This document shows positions 52,917 through 63,685 of a stretch of DNA of 64,000 nt, piece by piece (within the stretch, counting starts at the first letter, position 1; each line of letters opens with the position of its first letter). Origin of the DNA: Prinia subflava (taxonomy: Eukaryota > Chordata > Aves > Passeriformes > Cisticolidae). The stretch is from the NCBI RefSeq assembly GCF_021018805.1, contig NW_026960611.1:2232001-2296000 (forward strand), read 5' to 3'. Position numbers and translations under genes: made by a program. A model generated the notes under the pieces. It did not search any database and was not told the DNA's origin. It was given only the letters and a program-made list of their open reading frames with translations.

Positions 52917-54772
52917 TTAGTTTTTTGGCTGTTGCTGAAAAGGTGGAGGAGTCCCAGGTGTTCGGGGCGTTGTCATCTGTCCTTGGTGTTTGTGAGGACA
53001 GGAGGCAGCCCAGTGTCCTTCTTCTCCGCAGAAGTAGCATTGCTGTTGCTGCTTGCCACGGAAGGATGAGCGGCGTTGGAAAGGCTTGTGCTGCATCTGG
53101 CCTGCAGGGGACGCTTGAGCCACATGTGGAGGTCGCGGGAGAGAAGATGCCAGAGGTGGTCGAGGCTGAGTCCCATGGCTGAGAAAAGGGACCTTGGCCT
53201 GACACACTTGGAGCATGGAATGAAGTGTGCGGGGTGGATCTAGAGGAAGACTTAAAATTGCTGAACAGCACAAATCATTTGCATTAATAAATGCGATTTC
53301 TTCTAAAATCTGATCCCTTGCACTCTCATTCCTGACCTGCACGTCAATAGCACGGGTCAATTTCTCCACAAAATCTACAAAAGGCTCAGCTGGACCCTGT
53401 CTGATCATGGTATAAGGTGGCAAGGGAGCGTGGGTTTGGAGGCTAAAAAACTCTTTGCAAGCCTGATCTCTAATTGCTGTGAGGGCTGCAGAGGGAATCA
53501 GTGAGGCTTGTGTGGAAGGAGAAATCCACTGGCCTTCACCACAAAGGAGCTCAAGGGACATCGCATTCCCTTGTCCATCCACTGCGGTATCTGGCTGTTG
53601 TAAAAGGCATGGACATGTTTCCCGCACCAGCTGCTTCCATGCAGCTTCCCAGGGTTTGAACTCTGTGACATTCATGAGGCATGAAAACAGCTGCTTTAAA
53701 TCAGCAGGAACAACTGCCGCATTAGAAAGATCGGCTGTAAGGAGACCACGGAAGTACGGGCTTTCCCTTTCGTACTCTCTGTGGGCTTTACAGAGATCCT
53801 TAATCATCTCTTTGGAAAAAGGTTGCCAATTCGGACTGTCACTGGTGTCCCCCCGGGAACGCCTGAATGTCACCGGAGCAGCAGTGAAGCAAGCCTGCTG
53901 ACTTCCTGGTTCCCAGTTGTTTACTTCCTGGTTCCGACCGTGGGAACCGGAAGCGTTACCGTAGGAACCAAGCAAACAACATGACCAAATTCTGGGGTGG
54001 GGACAAGCCGGGAACTCCGCCTGTGGCCCCGCCTGGCAGGCGGGTCCGTGGGCGGGCTCAGGGGCAGGGCAGGCGGGTGGGGTAGGGGACGGGAAGGGGT
54101 GGGGTGAAGGGGAAGGGTGGGGACAACGAAGAGGATTGTGGGGACAAGGAGCGGGGGGTGGTGGACGGACCACTCGGTCACCGCCATCTTGGACGCCACA
54201 GCCACCACCACGAGGCTTCTGTGACGCAGCAACTTTAAAATAAACTTTTGGCTTGGAACTGGGAGAAATCAGGGTGGGGGAAGGGCTTCTAGACTCTGGG
54301 CCAGGGCTCCTAGAAGCATCCCACGCAGTCTGGCCGAGACTACGCAGGCGGGGGAAACAGGAATTTTGAAAAAAGCCAGGACTGGTAGACCTTTTGTCTG
54401 CCGCTTTCCTTAAAATTCCCTTTTTGCGGGGAGAGGGTTTGGGGCTGTGGGAAGGGCGAACCGGGGCAAGCTGTCCTCGCAATGGCTCTTTTTCAAATTC
54501 TCTGAATTCCGCCGAGGCGGCTTTGAGTTGCAGAATTAAGGCCGCGAATTTTTGCGGGTCTCTGCTTTTTGCATCTGCCAAATCTGCCAATTTCTGCTCC
54601 GCAGTGCTCCAAAAATGCGGGCTGTGGGCGTGTGCTCGCGAGATTTCTGGGAAGATCACACAGAGCCATTGCGAAAATCACTTCACACAACTTTTAGAAA
54701 ACCTAGCTTTCTTAAATTCTAACAATTCAACTTGAACCTTAGAAATCCCATCCTGTAGGAAGAGGCACCCAT
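52917..54772 (-). CDS. gag: gag polyprotein of provirus T, long open frame
   Basis: Open for 580 codons from 54659 to the TAA at 52917-52919. The native start is probably the ATG at 54772 with M-G-A-S-S, a myristoylation-type matrix start. A frame change and one in-frame TGA near 54680 separate it from the long frame, whose own first codon is GTG. Order: matrix, a long proline-rich domain with PPPPAP (a late-domain-like string), capsid, the major homology region IRQGPAEPFVDFVEKLTRAI, and one zinc knuckle CYFCGEEGHWAASC. Intact relatives assemble cores at the membrane. This is the longest preserved retroviral frame in the window. Confidence 0.9.
52920..52926 (-). promoter_or_regulatory. gag-pro ribosomal frameshift heptamer A AAA AAC
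   Basis: On the minus strand the gag frame ends CCA AAA AAC TAA. The classical slippery heptamer immediately precedes the stop and is followed by a G-rich stretch (AAAGGGGGAGCGCAGG) that could pair. The -1 frame continues about 27 residues into a dUTPase-like RGSTSL before it ends at 52831. This is the betaretroviral way of making Gag-Pro. Confidence 0.85.
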
Positions 54773-55398
54773 CTCCTTCCCCGTTTAGATCTTAAATCGG
54801 CACTTTCCCAAACCGAGATCCAGAAAATAAATGTTTAAAAGAAAAAAAAACAGCTGCGCCTTTAAAAGACCGGCACCTCCGCACTCGCTAAATCTGCGAA
54901 CCCGACTGGCGCACAGTGCGAAACGAAAAAGCGGCTGCCACAAACGCGCTCCTTCCGAGCAACCACCGACCGCCACGCGAGCGGCTGCACACACACACGC
55001 ACACCCGAGTTTGCGCACAAAACAAAAATCGCGAAAACAAACAGAAAGAAAGAAAAGCGCCAGGAAAAACCAAAACCGCAGACTCGCTCCGACGGCAGCT
55101 TCCCAAAACCAAAACCTGCTCCGCAGAAACAGCAGGGATACTTACTGAATTCCTGCCTGCAGATGCAAAAAACAATCTCGGGGTACCTCTGCTTTTGGGG
55201 GAGACGCCTTCCCTCGAGTGCGAAGAGGGTGGCGCTACCTCCCCATCGCTCCGGGAGCTCTTCCTCGAGTCCACAAGGCTGCTTCGACCGAAGCTGCTTG
55301 CAACGCTCACGGACTGCAATCTCAGACCACGCGCCTGGCGTGGGGTCTGCCAGTCCTTTTTCCGTGGGCTTTCGAGACCTCCGTCGATCTCTTCTCAG
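54773..55398 (-). other. Leader of provirus T
   Basis: Untranslated, CpG-rich for its first part. A splice-donor-like CAGTAAGTATCC lies on the minus strand near 55143. Open frames on both strands (for example 54916-55578 plus) are due to composition. Confidence 0.65.
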
Positions 55399-55399
55399 C

Positions 55400-55417
55400 C
55401 CCACGGCTTGGGCGCCA
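55400..55417 (-). other. Primer binding site, lysine-tRNA type
   Basis: Minus strand TGGCGCCCAAGCCGTGGG, close to the tRNA-Lys(1,2) site of betaretroviruses. It is seven bases inside the LTR end. Confidence 0.88.
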
Positions 55418-55424
55418 CAATTTA

Positions 55425-55932
55425 TGTCATGGTGCTGTGTTTCAAGACCTCAGCTTCTCCACGCACTGCCAGCCCGGACACCGCGACACGGGACGAGGAT
55501 CAGTTCATTCGCTGTGCGACAATACTGATTCCTGTGGGTTCTTGTTTTGAGAGATCTTTGGCAGCGGTCTTAAAGTGACGAAGCAGAGGCAGGATGGAAG
55601 GCAGCGAGGTAGCAATGTTTATTGTGTGGCAAGCGGGATATTCGCGCCTGCGTGTGCTCTCGCAACTGCCCCGAGAGCGGTTCTGGGTACACCTTTATAC
55701 AGATGGTGTCAGGGAGGGGTAAAGGCAGAAACAACCAATAGAGGAATTCTAGGGACTGTTAGAGAGGTGCAATGTTCAATTTTTGCCAACCAGGGGAGAG
55801 GGAGAAATACAAAATTCGCGGGCTTTCTGATGGACAGAAAACTGACAGTTACGTAACTTGCCTCAGGGGTACAAGTGGATGAGGAGGGAACAAAGGAACA
55901 TATAACAAACTTAATAAACTAAATTTCACACA
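55425..55932 (-). mobile_element. 5' LTR of provirus T
   Basis: About 508 bp from TGTCATGGTGCTG to AAATTTCACACA, with a polyadenylation signal on the minus strand near 55618 and a TATA-like CTTTATACAG near 55692. No other copy is present in the window. Confidence 0.75.
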
Positions 55933-56450
55933 CCTCCACACTAAGTTTTCTGCAACTCAGAATGTTTGCCCATTCTGTATACAGGTTTCTGATTTGGATG
56001 AGTCATAACAGTACTGGTTGATGAGGGTGTGAGCAGTGAAAAAAAGAACCCTTAAGTTTTCTGTAGTACAGAGGTCTGTAGCACTTGTGACATGGATTGT
56101 CCAGATTCCCATATGGGAAAAGATTATCAAGGAATAATTGAAGTCCGGTATAGTATATACCCCCACCTCCCATGCCAATGGCGTTGCTGCCCACAGCAGG
56201 TATGTATAATCTTCTTGGTGGCAGATATAGTAGTCAATCCGGTCTTGCCTTTTATTTCCTTATCACAAAATTATTTGTCACTTGCTTTTCTTATATTGTG
56301 GTTCTTTACTGTTCCTTAGTCAATCAGCTCTAATTTAATTTGCAGAACAGGATCTTATCCACATCATATGGAGTTGTTGCCTGCACTCAAAATATAGTCC
56401 CTGTTTTTAACATACAGCTGCTTCCCACTCATCTTCTAATAGATTGTGAG
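55933..56450 (-). other. Unassigned, probably interior of class I provirus V
   Basis: AT-rich with no clear motif. It lies downstream (in minus sense) of the V gag remnant. Confidence 0.35.
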
Positions 56451-56479
56451 TATCAGGGAGCATCAATTCAACTCCACAA

Positions 56480-57560
56480 CACAGTGTTAAAATTGGTACT
56501 TGTTCTTGATTTGTGTTTGAACTTTTCCCTTTCTTCTGACAAATTTTGCAACACGCTTGCTCTCGTGGGTGCCTGGCATCAAGCCACTACAAGGCTTCAC
56601 ATCAAAAAATATCCATCTCTGATATCTTGTTAATCAGTCTCAGGGCCCCAGTAAACTAAAGTCCCACCTTGGATCTATTGAAGGAAAATTATGATTTACT
56701 GTTCCTTCTAAGTCTCCATTAGCATGTGCCCCCTCCACCTGCTTTCTGGCCATAGACAATACCATCCTTTTTTCTGTGCTATCCAACAATATATCTAACA
56801 TCACTTGCATATCATTCCATGGTTTCAAATACTTTAGCAACTCTGTCCGGATCCTCTCTATAAACTCCTGCATCCTTTCTCCATTACATTAAATCCAGAG
56901 TTGAAAATGGGGTCTTTACGGTTAGTGGACCATGATTCCCAACCTCCCGCCAGAGGGGAGCCATCAGAATATCCCCTGCTGCATGCCTCCCCCACATCTC
57001 CTTGCCACGTTCCAGTGTGTCTCACAATCAGGCTAAAATCCTCTGATCCTCTAAAGCGTTCTCTCCATTCCAGTCCACTGTCCCATGACCGACTCATGTG
57101 TCTGGCCACGTTCCCCAGCTATTCATCGTTCACCCCACCCACTCTTTGACACGGGAGCAACTATCAGCTCTAAATCATCCTTGTCCTCTCTTCCACACTT
57201 TAAGCACTGCTGCCCTATGCTGCACACAGAACAACACCTTTTAAATTTTGTCTTTCTTTTCCTTTACAAGTGCTAAAATTAATGGAACTTGCAGGGTCCT
57301 CCTGCATTCCTTTTGATTTCTTGGGGTGAAAACAAGTCAACATAAGGAACTTCATCCCACTTATTTTTCCTTCTACAAAGCATCATTAATTGTAATATGG
57401 TGTTATCCTGTAAGGTTCCATCCTTAGGCCACATCTCTTGATCTTCCAGAACATAAAGTGGCCACCACTGATTATAAACTTTTATAAGTTTTTCTTGCAT
57501 GAGATCACCCCAATTTGTTTCCAGTGTTTCAAGATACAGCCCAGTGGTGACACCTGTGAT
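56480..57560 (-). pseudogene. gag: gag remnant of class I provirus V
   Basis: Matrix part in frame 57500-57279 (WPLYVLEDQEMWPKDGTL, then ILQLMMLCRRKNKWDEVPYV). A middle frame 57109-56858 spans matrix to capsid, and a capsid C-terminal helix is in 56873-56640 (EKRMVLSMARKQVEGAH). The order fits gammaretroviral gag. Frame changes and stops separate the pieces. A leader with a donor and primer site lies on the right, so this is the 5' half of the provirus. Confidence 0.8.
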
Positions 57561-57898
57561 ATCCCTTTCGAGGTTTTGTTTCCCATGATAACCAATTACT
57601 GTTTAGGAGCTCCTTAGAAGGGAGTCTAACCCCTCCCTTTGAAAGGACTCCTCCCTTTTCCCACCTTAGGTACCTTTAAACCAAACCCTGCTTAGCTTTT
57701 GCTGAGCCTTACATGTAGGTTAACAGTTAACACCTTAAGAGTAAAGAATGCCTTTATCTTACCGGGGGTCTTGCTCCGATTTCCTTTGGACTGGGGATTG
57801 AAGGTTCACCCCAAGAATCCCTCGGTGCCAGCTGGAGGTCCTGTGATCCCTCGGATCTGTTGAAATTCAGGAGTCTGTTCCACCTGGGTCACCAAAAC
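57561..57898 (-). other. Leader and primer site of class I provirus V
   Basis: On the minus strand the order is primer-site-like TGGTGACCCAGGTGG (about 57882-57896), a 5' splice site CCCCGGTAAGATAAAG near 57755, then gag. The first nine bases of the primer site match the tRNA-Trp type. Confidence 0.65.
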
Positions 57899-57944
57899 TG
57901 TTACAAAAATTTTGGTAAAATAAAAAAACTCCTTAACACCTTAA
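57899..57944 (-). mobile_element. LTR end fragment of provirus V
   Basis: Only about 46 bp starting TGTTACAAAAATTTTGG are left before CR1 sequence begins. Confidence 0.45.
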
Positions 57945-58120
57945 CAGGCATTGTGCAGTTTCCATAGGTCAGTAGTTTTGGAGAACAAGCATTGTGTTAG
58001 CTCACCAGGTGTAGGCCATTTATCATCTCGTAACAGGATGACCCTGCTTGAGCAGGGAGGTTGGACCAGATGACCCACTGTGGTCCCTTCCAATCTAACC
58101 CATTCTGTGATTCTGTGTTT
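57945..58120 (+). mobile_element. CR1 LINE 3' end
   Basis: The last 90 bp carry the CR1 3' hallmark: GGACCAGATGACC, then GGTCCCTTCCAATCTAACC, and the tail ATTCTGTGATTCTGTG. It is not G-to-A damaged, unlike the CR1 at 13130. The first half is less certain. Confidence 0.85.
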
Positions 58121-58377
58121 AGGTGCCTCTGTCTGAAATGCAGTTGACAATACAGAGAATGAGATCTGATTTTGTTAAGGAAATGTCCCTGTCCACCCAT
58201 CCAGGAGCCACTCTGGCAGTTGCTCTTGCACCACCTGAGCTGGGACTAAAGCCCCTTCACAGCTACACACTCCACATTCACATAGTCAGACCAGGTTTCC
58301 TTACCACCATGACCCCAGGTTTCCCACAGCAGTCTCAGATGTCCCGATCCTTAAAAAATTTAATAATGGTACAATTA
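58121..58377. other. Unassigned, no gene seen
   Basis: Short unique-looking stretch between CR1 and an ERVL LTR. Confidence 0.4.
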
Positions 58378-59227
58378 TGTTGGGAATTAGGATTTTTCCT
58401 TTTGTTTCTTTCTCTCAGGGATTATTTTCCCATTATGTAGCTAAGAGACAATAACTACCAGTATTTAAGAAAGACAAAAAAGTTTCCACAGCTCAAAGGA
58501 AGGGTGCAGCTGGCTACTCTCTCTTTACCTGCAGGACTTTCTCTTGGAGGGGCAGAGGTACTTCTAGATTTGGGCTGGGCCAAGGGGCTGGGTGCAGCTC
58601 CTCAGTTGCTTTCTCTTGCTGTCAGCTTGGGAGGAGGACAGTTGATCTGCTGCTTGGGGAGGAATTTGCTACTGCTACCTCTGCCACTGGAGCCCAGCCC
58701 TGCCCCGTTTTCTCCTGCCATGGGTGAGCCTTTGTTCTTGAAAGCAGCTGTTATGAACAAATTTCCTGGGGGGGGGGGGCTGGGCTATCCCTGTCCTAGC
58801 CCCATAGCGAGACAGCTGAGACAGTCGCACCATCCCCCCCAGAGGAAAACATAGAGCACACATTAGCATATAAAAAGAGCTCTGAGAATGCCACCGCCCT
58901 CCTCCCAATTTGTGCCGTCATCCAGCCTTTGAGAAAAATGGGGGTTTTTCCATCTTGCAGAGAACCCCCATAACTGGGGTGAGGCTGCTGTCCCTCAAAA
59001 GCAACTGACCCCCTCCTGGCTAGAGGTAACCCCCACACCCCAGCCAGTTTGACTAGGGAGGGAAGCTGCCCTGAAGAAAAGTTGCCTGGCAACACTTTCC
59101 TACCTCATTAAAATGTGAAAAGAAGCTGCCCATGACTAGATAGGCCTGTCATTGTTCTTTGTAACTACCTTTTTTTTCAGCAGGAATACCTCTGCTGCGA
59201 CCAGGACAAATGCATATGCATTTGTAT

Positions 59228-59235
59228 ATGCAAAT
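59228..59235 (+). promoter_or_regulatory. Octamer ATGCAAAT in family-A LTR promoter
   Basis: The perfect octamer sits in ATGCATATGCATTTGTAT followed by AATAAAACC, a likely TATA-less or TATA-like promoter region. The same array is present in the copies at 1972, 15316 and 47812. Confidence 0.5.
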
Positions 59236-59379
59236 AAAACCGACCCTGTGGATCCTGGGAGGGCTTTTTAGGGAAACTGCACCCCAAGACAAGAAGCTAG
59301 ATGCATCAGAGGAGAATTAGATAGTGCCCTGGCCGAGCACGAAGTGGATGCACCCCCTGGCCTGGTTTGAAGATTCACC

Positions 59380-59598
59380 ATGACCTATGAGGAGTTTGGA
59401 TGGAATGGGAACCAGCCAGCTGAAGTGACTTGGTCAGACAATGGGAAACTCTCAAGGTTTTTCCTTGAGGGCAAAGAGCTGACTCTGTACTCCAGTGACA
59501 GACTGTCACTGCTCCGCCCTCTGATGGTTGACCAGAGAGAGCTTCTGGCTGTTCCTGTGGAGACAAGGACTCGGCACCTACTGCGGGCAGCTGAGTGA
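59380..59598 (+). CDS. Small ORF within the family-A LTR, 72 codons
   Basis: It starts with ATG in ACCATGACC, a good initiation context, and runs 72 codons (MTYEEFGWNGNQPAEVTWSD at the start) to TGA. It lies between the presumed promoter and the polyadenylation signals, so it would be in the R region or 5' leader of the transcript. Copies at 2428 and 15742 stop after 17 codons at the same place; the copy at 48182 is frame-shifted and ends after 50. I recognise no domain. It could be a real accessory or leader peptide or a chance frame. Confidence 0.4.
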   Translation: MTYEEFGWNGNQPAEVTWSDNGKLSRFFLEGKELTLYSSDRLSLLRPLMVDQRELLAVPVETRTRHLLRAAE

Positions 59599-60566
59599 AG
59601 AACTGCAACAGCACCTGCTCCTTCGGATTACCACAGCAGCGTGAAGAACTCCGGTCAGACTCTGCAATCCTGCTGATGACTTTAATAAAGAGCTGATCAC
59701 TTCAATAAAGAGCTGAATATTAATAAAGGCACATGCCCTGTTCTTTTCACAGCCATTGAACTGGGACCTTACTAACACCCTACATCGCTAAAAAAAGGGA
59801 TCTTCACCATCTGCTCAGGTGCCTTGGGGGAAATCCCAGGACCCTGAGCCCTTTCTTCCTCTGAGGGAGCCTCTCCCAGCAATGTTTGGGATTGGGCTGC
59901 CACTCCTCCAGCACTGCCATGTCTCTGCTACTGCTCCAGAGTTTGTTACACTGTAGCCCTGCATTCCCTGCCTGCCGGGAGGCCCCATGGTTCCAGCTAC
60001 AGCTGCGGAGTTTTGATACATCTCGTTTACCACTCCAGGATTTTGCTCGTCCCTGCCATTTCAGTTTGCTGCTTCTGAGCTCCCTGCTACAGCTCCTTTT
60101 GCTATCCAGAGGGGCACCAGGATTGGCTGCCCCTGGGGGTTTGTAAAGGAAGCCCCTTTTCCATCCCTTCCTCTAGCTGAGCCACCATTACCCACATGCA
60201 GAGAGACAGTTGAAATTGTGCCACAGCACCCCCTGCAGCTGGGAAAGAATCATCACACCTGCCTTGCCCAGATGTGGAGCCACAGTGCCCCTGTTGGCTG
60301 CAACCGTCACTACACCAAAGGGGAAAGGGCCTGCAGCTGTTACTGGTTTTCTGGTTTTGTTTGTTGTTGTTGCCATTGTTGTTGTTCGTTTGCCTTGTTA
60401 TCCATATGTATACTAGTAAAGAACAGTTATTACTTTTTCCCATATCTTTGCCTGAAAGCCCCTTAATTTCAAAGTTATAATAATTTGGAGGGAAAGGGGT
60501 CATATTCTCCATTCCAAGGGAGGTTCCAGCCTCCCTAGGCAGACACCTGTCTTTCAAACCAAGATA

Positions 60567-60983
60567 AATACCTAAATAACAAATTAACAGTTTGAGCTGA
60601 TACCTCCAAGGAGGGACCCTGAGCAAAAGAAACCATGGGTTTTATACTCTTACAGTCTAAGGGTGGGAAGGTCTGGGGGTCATAGGCTCCTGCTGTGTCT
60701 CTGAATGTTCGGTCACCTAGCCTTCACCACAGATCCCTGGGGCCTTTGTTGTGCAAAGGCTCAGCAGTTCATGGCATCTTGCCTCCGGCTTGGGCTCCTG
60801 TCTCCCAGAGTTCAACCTGCAGCTCTCACTGCAGCTGTACACTGAGATACTTGCACTGAATGTATTCATCAACAGTTTTCTACATTTGTTTTTTCATGCA
60901 GGTTTATGAAGGTCTTCAAGACCATACAAATTTCATCTCAGATTTGGGATTTGGTTTAAAACTTCTCCAGCTTTGCTGACTTC
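60567..60983. other. Unassigned, no gene seen
   Basis: No repeat shared with the rest of the window and no frame of note. Confidence 0.4.
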
Positions 60984-61311
60984 TATCACCGTGCAGGCCT
61001 AGCCAGAAAACAGACTGGGGACACAGATCTGGGTGCAGCAGAGCAGCAGGGCAGAAGCCCCAGTTTATTTACAAAAACCTACTTTTATACTTTTCCTATG
61101 AGGCCTGTGGATTGGAGGAAGGAATTCCCACCTCCCCACCACATTGGTTAAGGGAACTGTCACACAGTCTTGTTTGTCCCAGCAGGGAATGTAAAAACAA
61201 TGGCTATGTTTATAGAACATAGCTGGTGTTTACATTAAAAGAGCGTGAGAAGGTACGGACTTCTCCTTTAATATGAACACTCAGCCAAACCAGGAAAAAC
61301 TCATGGCAACA
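60984..61311 (-). mobile_element. Family-H LTR, minus
   Basis: It runs TATCACCG to CTCATGGCAACA. Flanks GACTTC and GACCTC could be a 6-bp TSD with one change. The right flank GGCAAGGTGGAGGTC (minus) is also polypurine-like, and an env-tail-like frame follows, which favours a 3' LTR. Confidence 0.82.
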
Positions 61312-61602
61312 GACCTCCACCTTGCCTTCCCATTTATGATAGGCAAAGCATAGTAGATAGCTTCCTACAGTAACAGTCTTAACGATAAATGTTAATACAC
61401 TCAAGGGTGACAGAATTATCAGCCCATAGTATTTCCAAGCTTCCTTGTTTTTTCTCCACCTCTGGTTCATGTGTAGTAACTCCAGAGACTTTCCTCTTTG
61501 AAGCAGATATTTGTTTATTTGGTACTGGGTGCATGGGGGATCACTACTCCTAACATGCACACCAGGCGAAGTCACTTCCTTAATCTTATGTTGTGATCTC
61601 AT
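61312..61602 (-). pseudogene. env: Possible env TM tail of a family-H-type provirus
   Basis: Part of a 130-residue frame (61602-61210). It has a hydrophobic span (IILSPLSVLTFIV, then VTVGSYLLCF) followed by a short charged tail next to the LTR, as expected for the end of env. The last third of the frame runs into the LTR. No cysteine motif is available to confirm it. Confidence 0.4.
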
Positions 61603-62689
61603 ACATATTCATAAAGGGGAAATTCTCTTCTAGTACAAAGGCATGTCTATGCTAATAGGTTCCCAGAAACAGGTTGCGCAATCTTGCGCAGCCACAGTTC
61701 CCTCTGGTGGTCATATTGAGGAAGGCTCCATATCTTCCTTGGGGTAGTTTCGATGAAGACTGGCAGTCTTCCACAGGGTGCACTTCTCACCTTTTCTTGA
61801 GGAGCGTGCGCTGTCTCTCCTTTGCTGTTTCAGCAGATTCTTGGCCAATTTCATCTGCCTTCATTATCTGTGTTCTTCATGCCGCTCCGGGGGAGATCCT
61901 GTTTCTCAAGGCTATGGTTAATGCTTATTGTGCTCACATTCTCTTGCTGTTACTCATTCATTTAGGGAGTAGTTTCTCCAAATTGCACCGTTAATATGCA
62001 ATGTCGAAAGACCACTACCCAAATCGTCATATTTGTCTCTCACACATACAACTTTTATCATTTCCCATTCCAATGTCCCATAGTCTCTGTGTTTCTGAAG
62101 ATGAATCCATGGCTTGCAACCATGTCCTCCAGAGAGAAATCAGCACAGATGTGGTAGAGAGCAATGCAGATGGTTTTTCCTTTCCCTGAAACTCATGACT
62201 TTGCTTCTGCTTGATGCTGTGGTGTTTTACAGGAGGGGAATGTCAGAACCGGCCCGGTTCCCTGTATGGCAAGCGAGAAGTCATCCCAGAAAGATTAAAG
62301 CAGAGAGAGGAGACTTTTGTTGCCCCCTTCATTTTTCAGCCCTTCTCTATTGCTTTGTGAAATCCAGGTGATGTCAAGCAACTACATCAGACATAAAAGA
62401 CATAAAGTGTTGGGGAAAATAAATAATCCACATATGTTGAAGTGTTGCCAAGGCCATCTCCAGGATGGATCTGTATCTGGGCATGCTGCCCTCCAGACAG
62501 CTGCCTGCTCCTGCCCAAGAGAGATGTCATTGGGAGTGAAATTGAGCTCCTGGGCAAGATATTGTTTCAGAGTGATGCATTGGAAAATCTTGCAGGTGAC
62601 AGAAACTGTAACTGCAGTGATTAAACTTCAATGGCCCATTTAATCTCTGGGAAACTCAGCTTCCCTGCTGATTTCAGCAGAAATGGAAT
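61603..62689. other. Unassigned, no gene seen
   Basis: Several short plus-strand frames without recognisable motifs. They may be old retroviral interior belonging to provirus P on the right or to the H-type provirus on the left. Confidence 0.35.
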
Positions 62690-63033
62690 TGTGATAAACA
62701 TATAGTTTTTGCTTTCACAAATATTAAAGTGGATGATATGTGCTGTACATTGTAATATAATGTTAACTTTTTCAGAAGTAGCTATAGTTGTGAAATAATA
62801 ACTAATGCTTTTATTTTTATAACTAACTGACAATAATTAAAATAACTCAGATAAATTTGTGAAGTAGCTGATGTTGATTTAGAGTACTTGTGCTTAACTT
62901 GCAATGACTGAAATAGCTAAACCGTCTGCATGGTCAGAGAACTTTTGAGGAATGGGCATGATGAGAACCCCTGCTACTGACACTTGGACTATCAACAACT
63001 GTCACCTGCTGAAACCACAGAACAGGGGGCCAT
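62690..63033 (+). other. 3' interior and polypurine tract of a P-family provirus, plus
   Basis: It matches the minus-strand region 50410-50166 and 49738-49665 (GTGATAAACATATAG, GCATGGTCAGA, CACCTGCTGAAACCAC). It ends in GAACAGGGGGCCAT next to the LTR. Confidence 0.8.
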
Positions 63034-63683
63034 TGTGAGGAAGTGACACACGACCCTCAAAACCACATCCAAGAGTACTGCACATGCTCTAAAAAGGAGG
63101 TTCGGAGGAGAGGCCATGTTAAAAAGTTCCTGGAACATGTAAATGAGTTCAAAGAAATATTTGAATATGTATAATAGTTTATGAATATATATTTGACCCA
63201 TGCAATAGAAAGAGTAGCTGTGGTTAGCCAGTGTGCCTCTGGCTACAGCTACACACCCAGTGCTGTTATTTTTGGTTTATTGATTTTGTCCCCTATTGTC
63301 CTGTATTGAAATAAATCCTCCTTTTAACCCCTCCGAGGTTCCAGTGCTAGCTCAGGCCTTAGAAGGCTTTGGAGGAATATTTCATGGACAGGATAAAGGA
63401 CCCAAAAGAGGCTCTGACCCGCAGCTGCAGTTAAGACGTTTATTCCAGGTGGTGTCCAGAGGGAAAGAGGGCGTGCACAGAAGGAGAGGGTCTTTTCTCA
63501 GCTCCTGCCAGGGAGGAGCAGTTTGGGACACAGCCAATAGGGTCAGAAAGGGGAGGAAGGGTTAAACTACATGGTTAGAAACTCTAGGGGTCCCTGAGGG
63601 GGAGAAACCCAGGACTACAGGGGAATGTAACACTGTATTAAATTTTTAAAAATTCATCTGAGGAGTGGGGTTCATTTCTCTCA
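63034..63683 (+). mobile_element. P-family LTR, plus, split by LTR U
   Basis: It starts TGTGAGGAAGTGAC, is interrupted at 63307-63638, and resumes to ATTTCTCTCA. It matches 49358-49664 over its whole length. It has a polypurine tract on the left and a primer site on the right, so it served as both a 3' and a 5' LTR. Confidence 0.85.
63307..63632 (-). mobile_element. Solo LTR (family U), minus, TSD CTGTAT
   Basis: 326 bp from TGAAATAAATCC to GGGAATGTAACA, with CTGTAT on both sides (63301-63306 and 63633-63638). GACGTTTATTCC near 63436 gives the polyadenylation signal on the minus strand. Confidence 0.88.
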
Positions 63684-63685
63684 AC

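Larger units (their letters stand above)
52831..55932 (-). mobile_element. Betaretrovirus-like provirus T, 5' half, minus
   Basis: 5' LTR, lysine-type primer site, leader, gag and the first residues of the dUTPase/pro frame. The interior stops near 52831, where class I env sequence follows. This is either a deletion and recombination product or a truncated insertion into provirus P. Confidence 0.82.
58749..59749 (+). mobile_element. Family-A solo LTR, plus, TSD CAGC
   Basis: 1001 bp from TGTTATGAACAA to TTCTTTTCA, with CAGC on both sides (58745-58748 and 59750-59753), the 4-bp duplication typical of gammaretroviruses. It has AATAAA signals at about 59686, 59704 and 59722. It is the only copy in which the small LTR frame is uninterrupted. 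Confidence 0.92.
58378..60566 (+). mobile_element. ERVL-type solo LTR (family D), split by a family-A LTR
   Basis: It starts TGTTGGGAATTAGG and ends TTTCAAACCAAGATA, relatives of 16342-17469 and of the complete ERVL LTRs. The body is interrupted at 58749-59749. Flanks AATTA and AATAC share only three bases, so the TSD is uncertain. An AGTAAAGAACAG block near 60412 matches 17320. Confidence 0.8.

Noticed and set aside
54831..55578. Plus-strand ORFs of 105-220 codons
   Set aside because: Antisense to the T leader and LTR; open because of CpG-rich composition.
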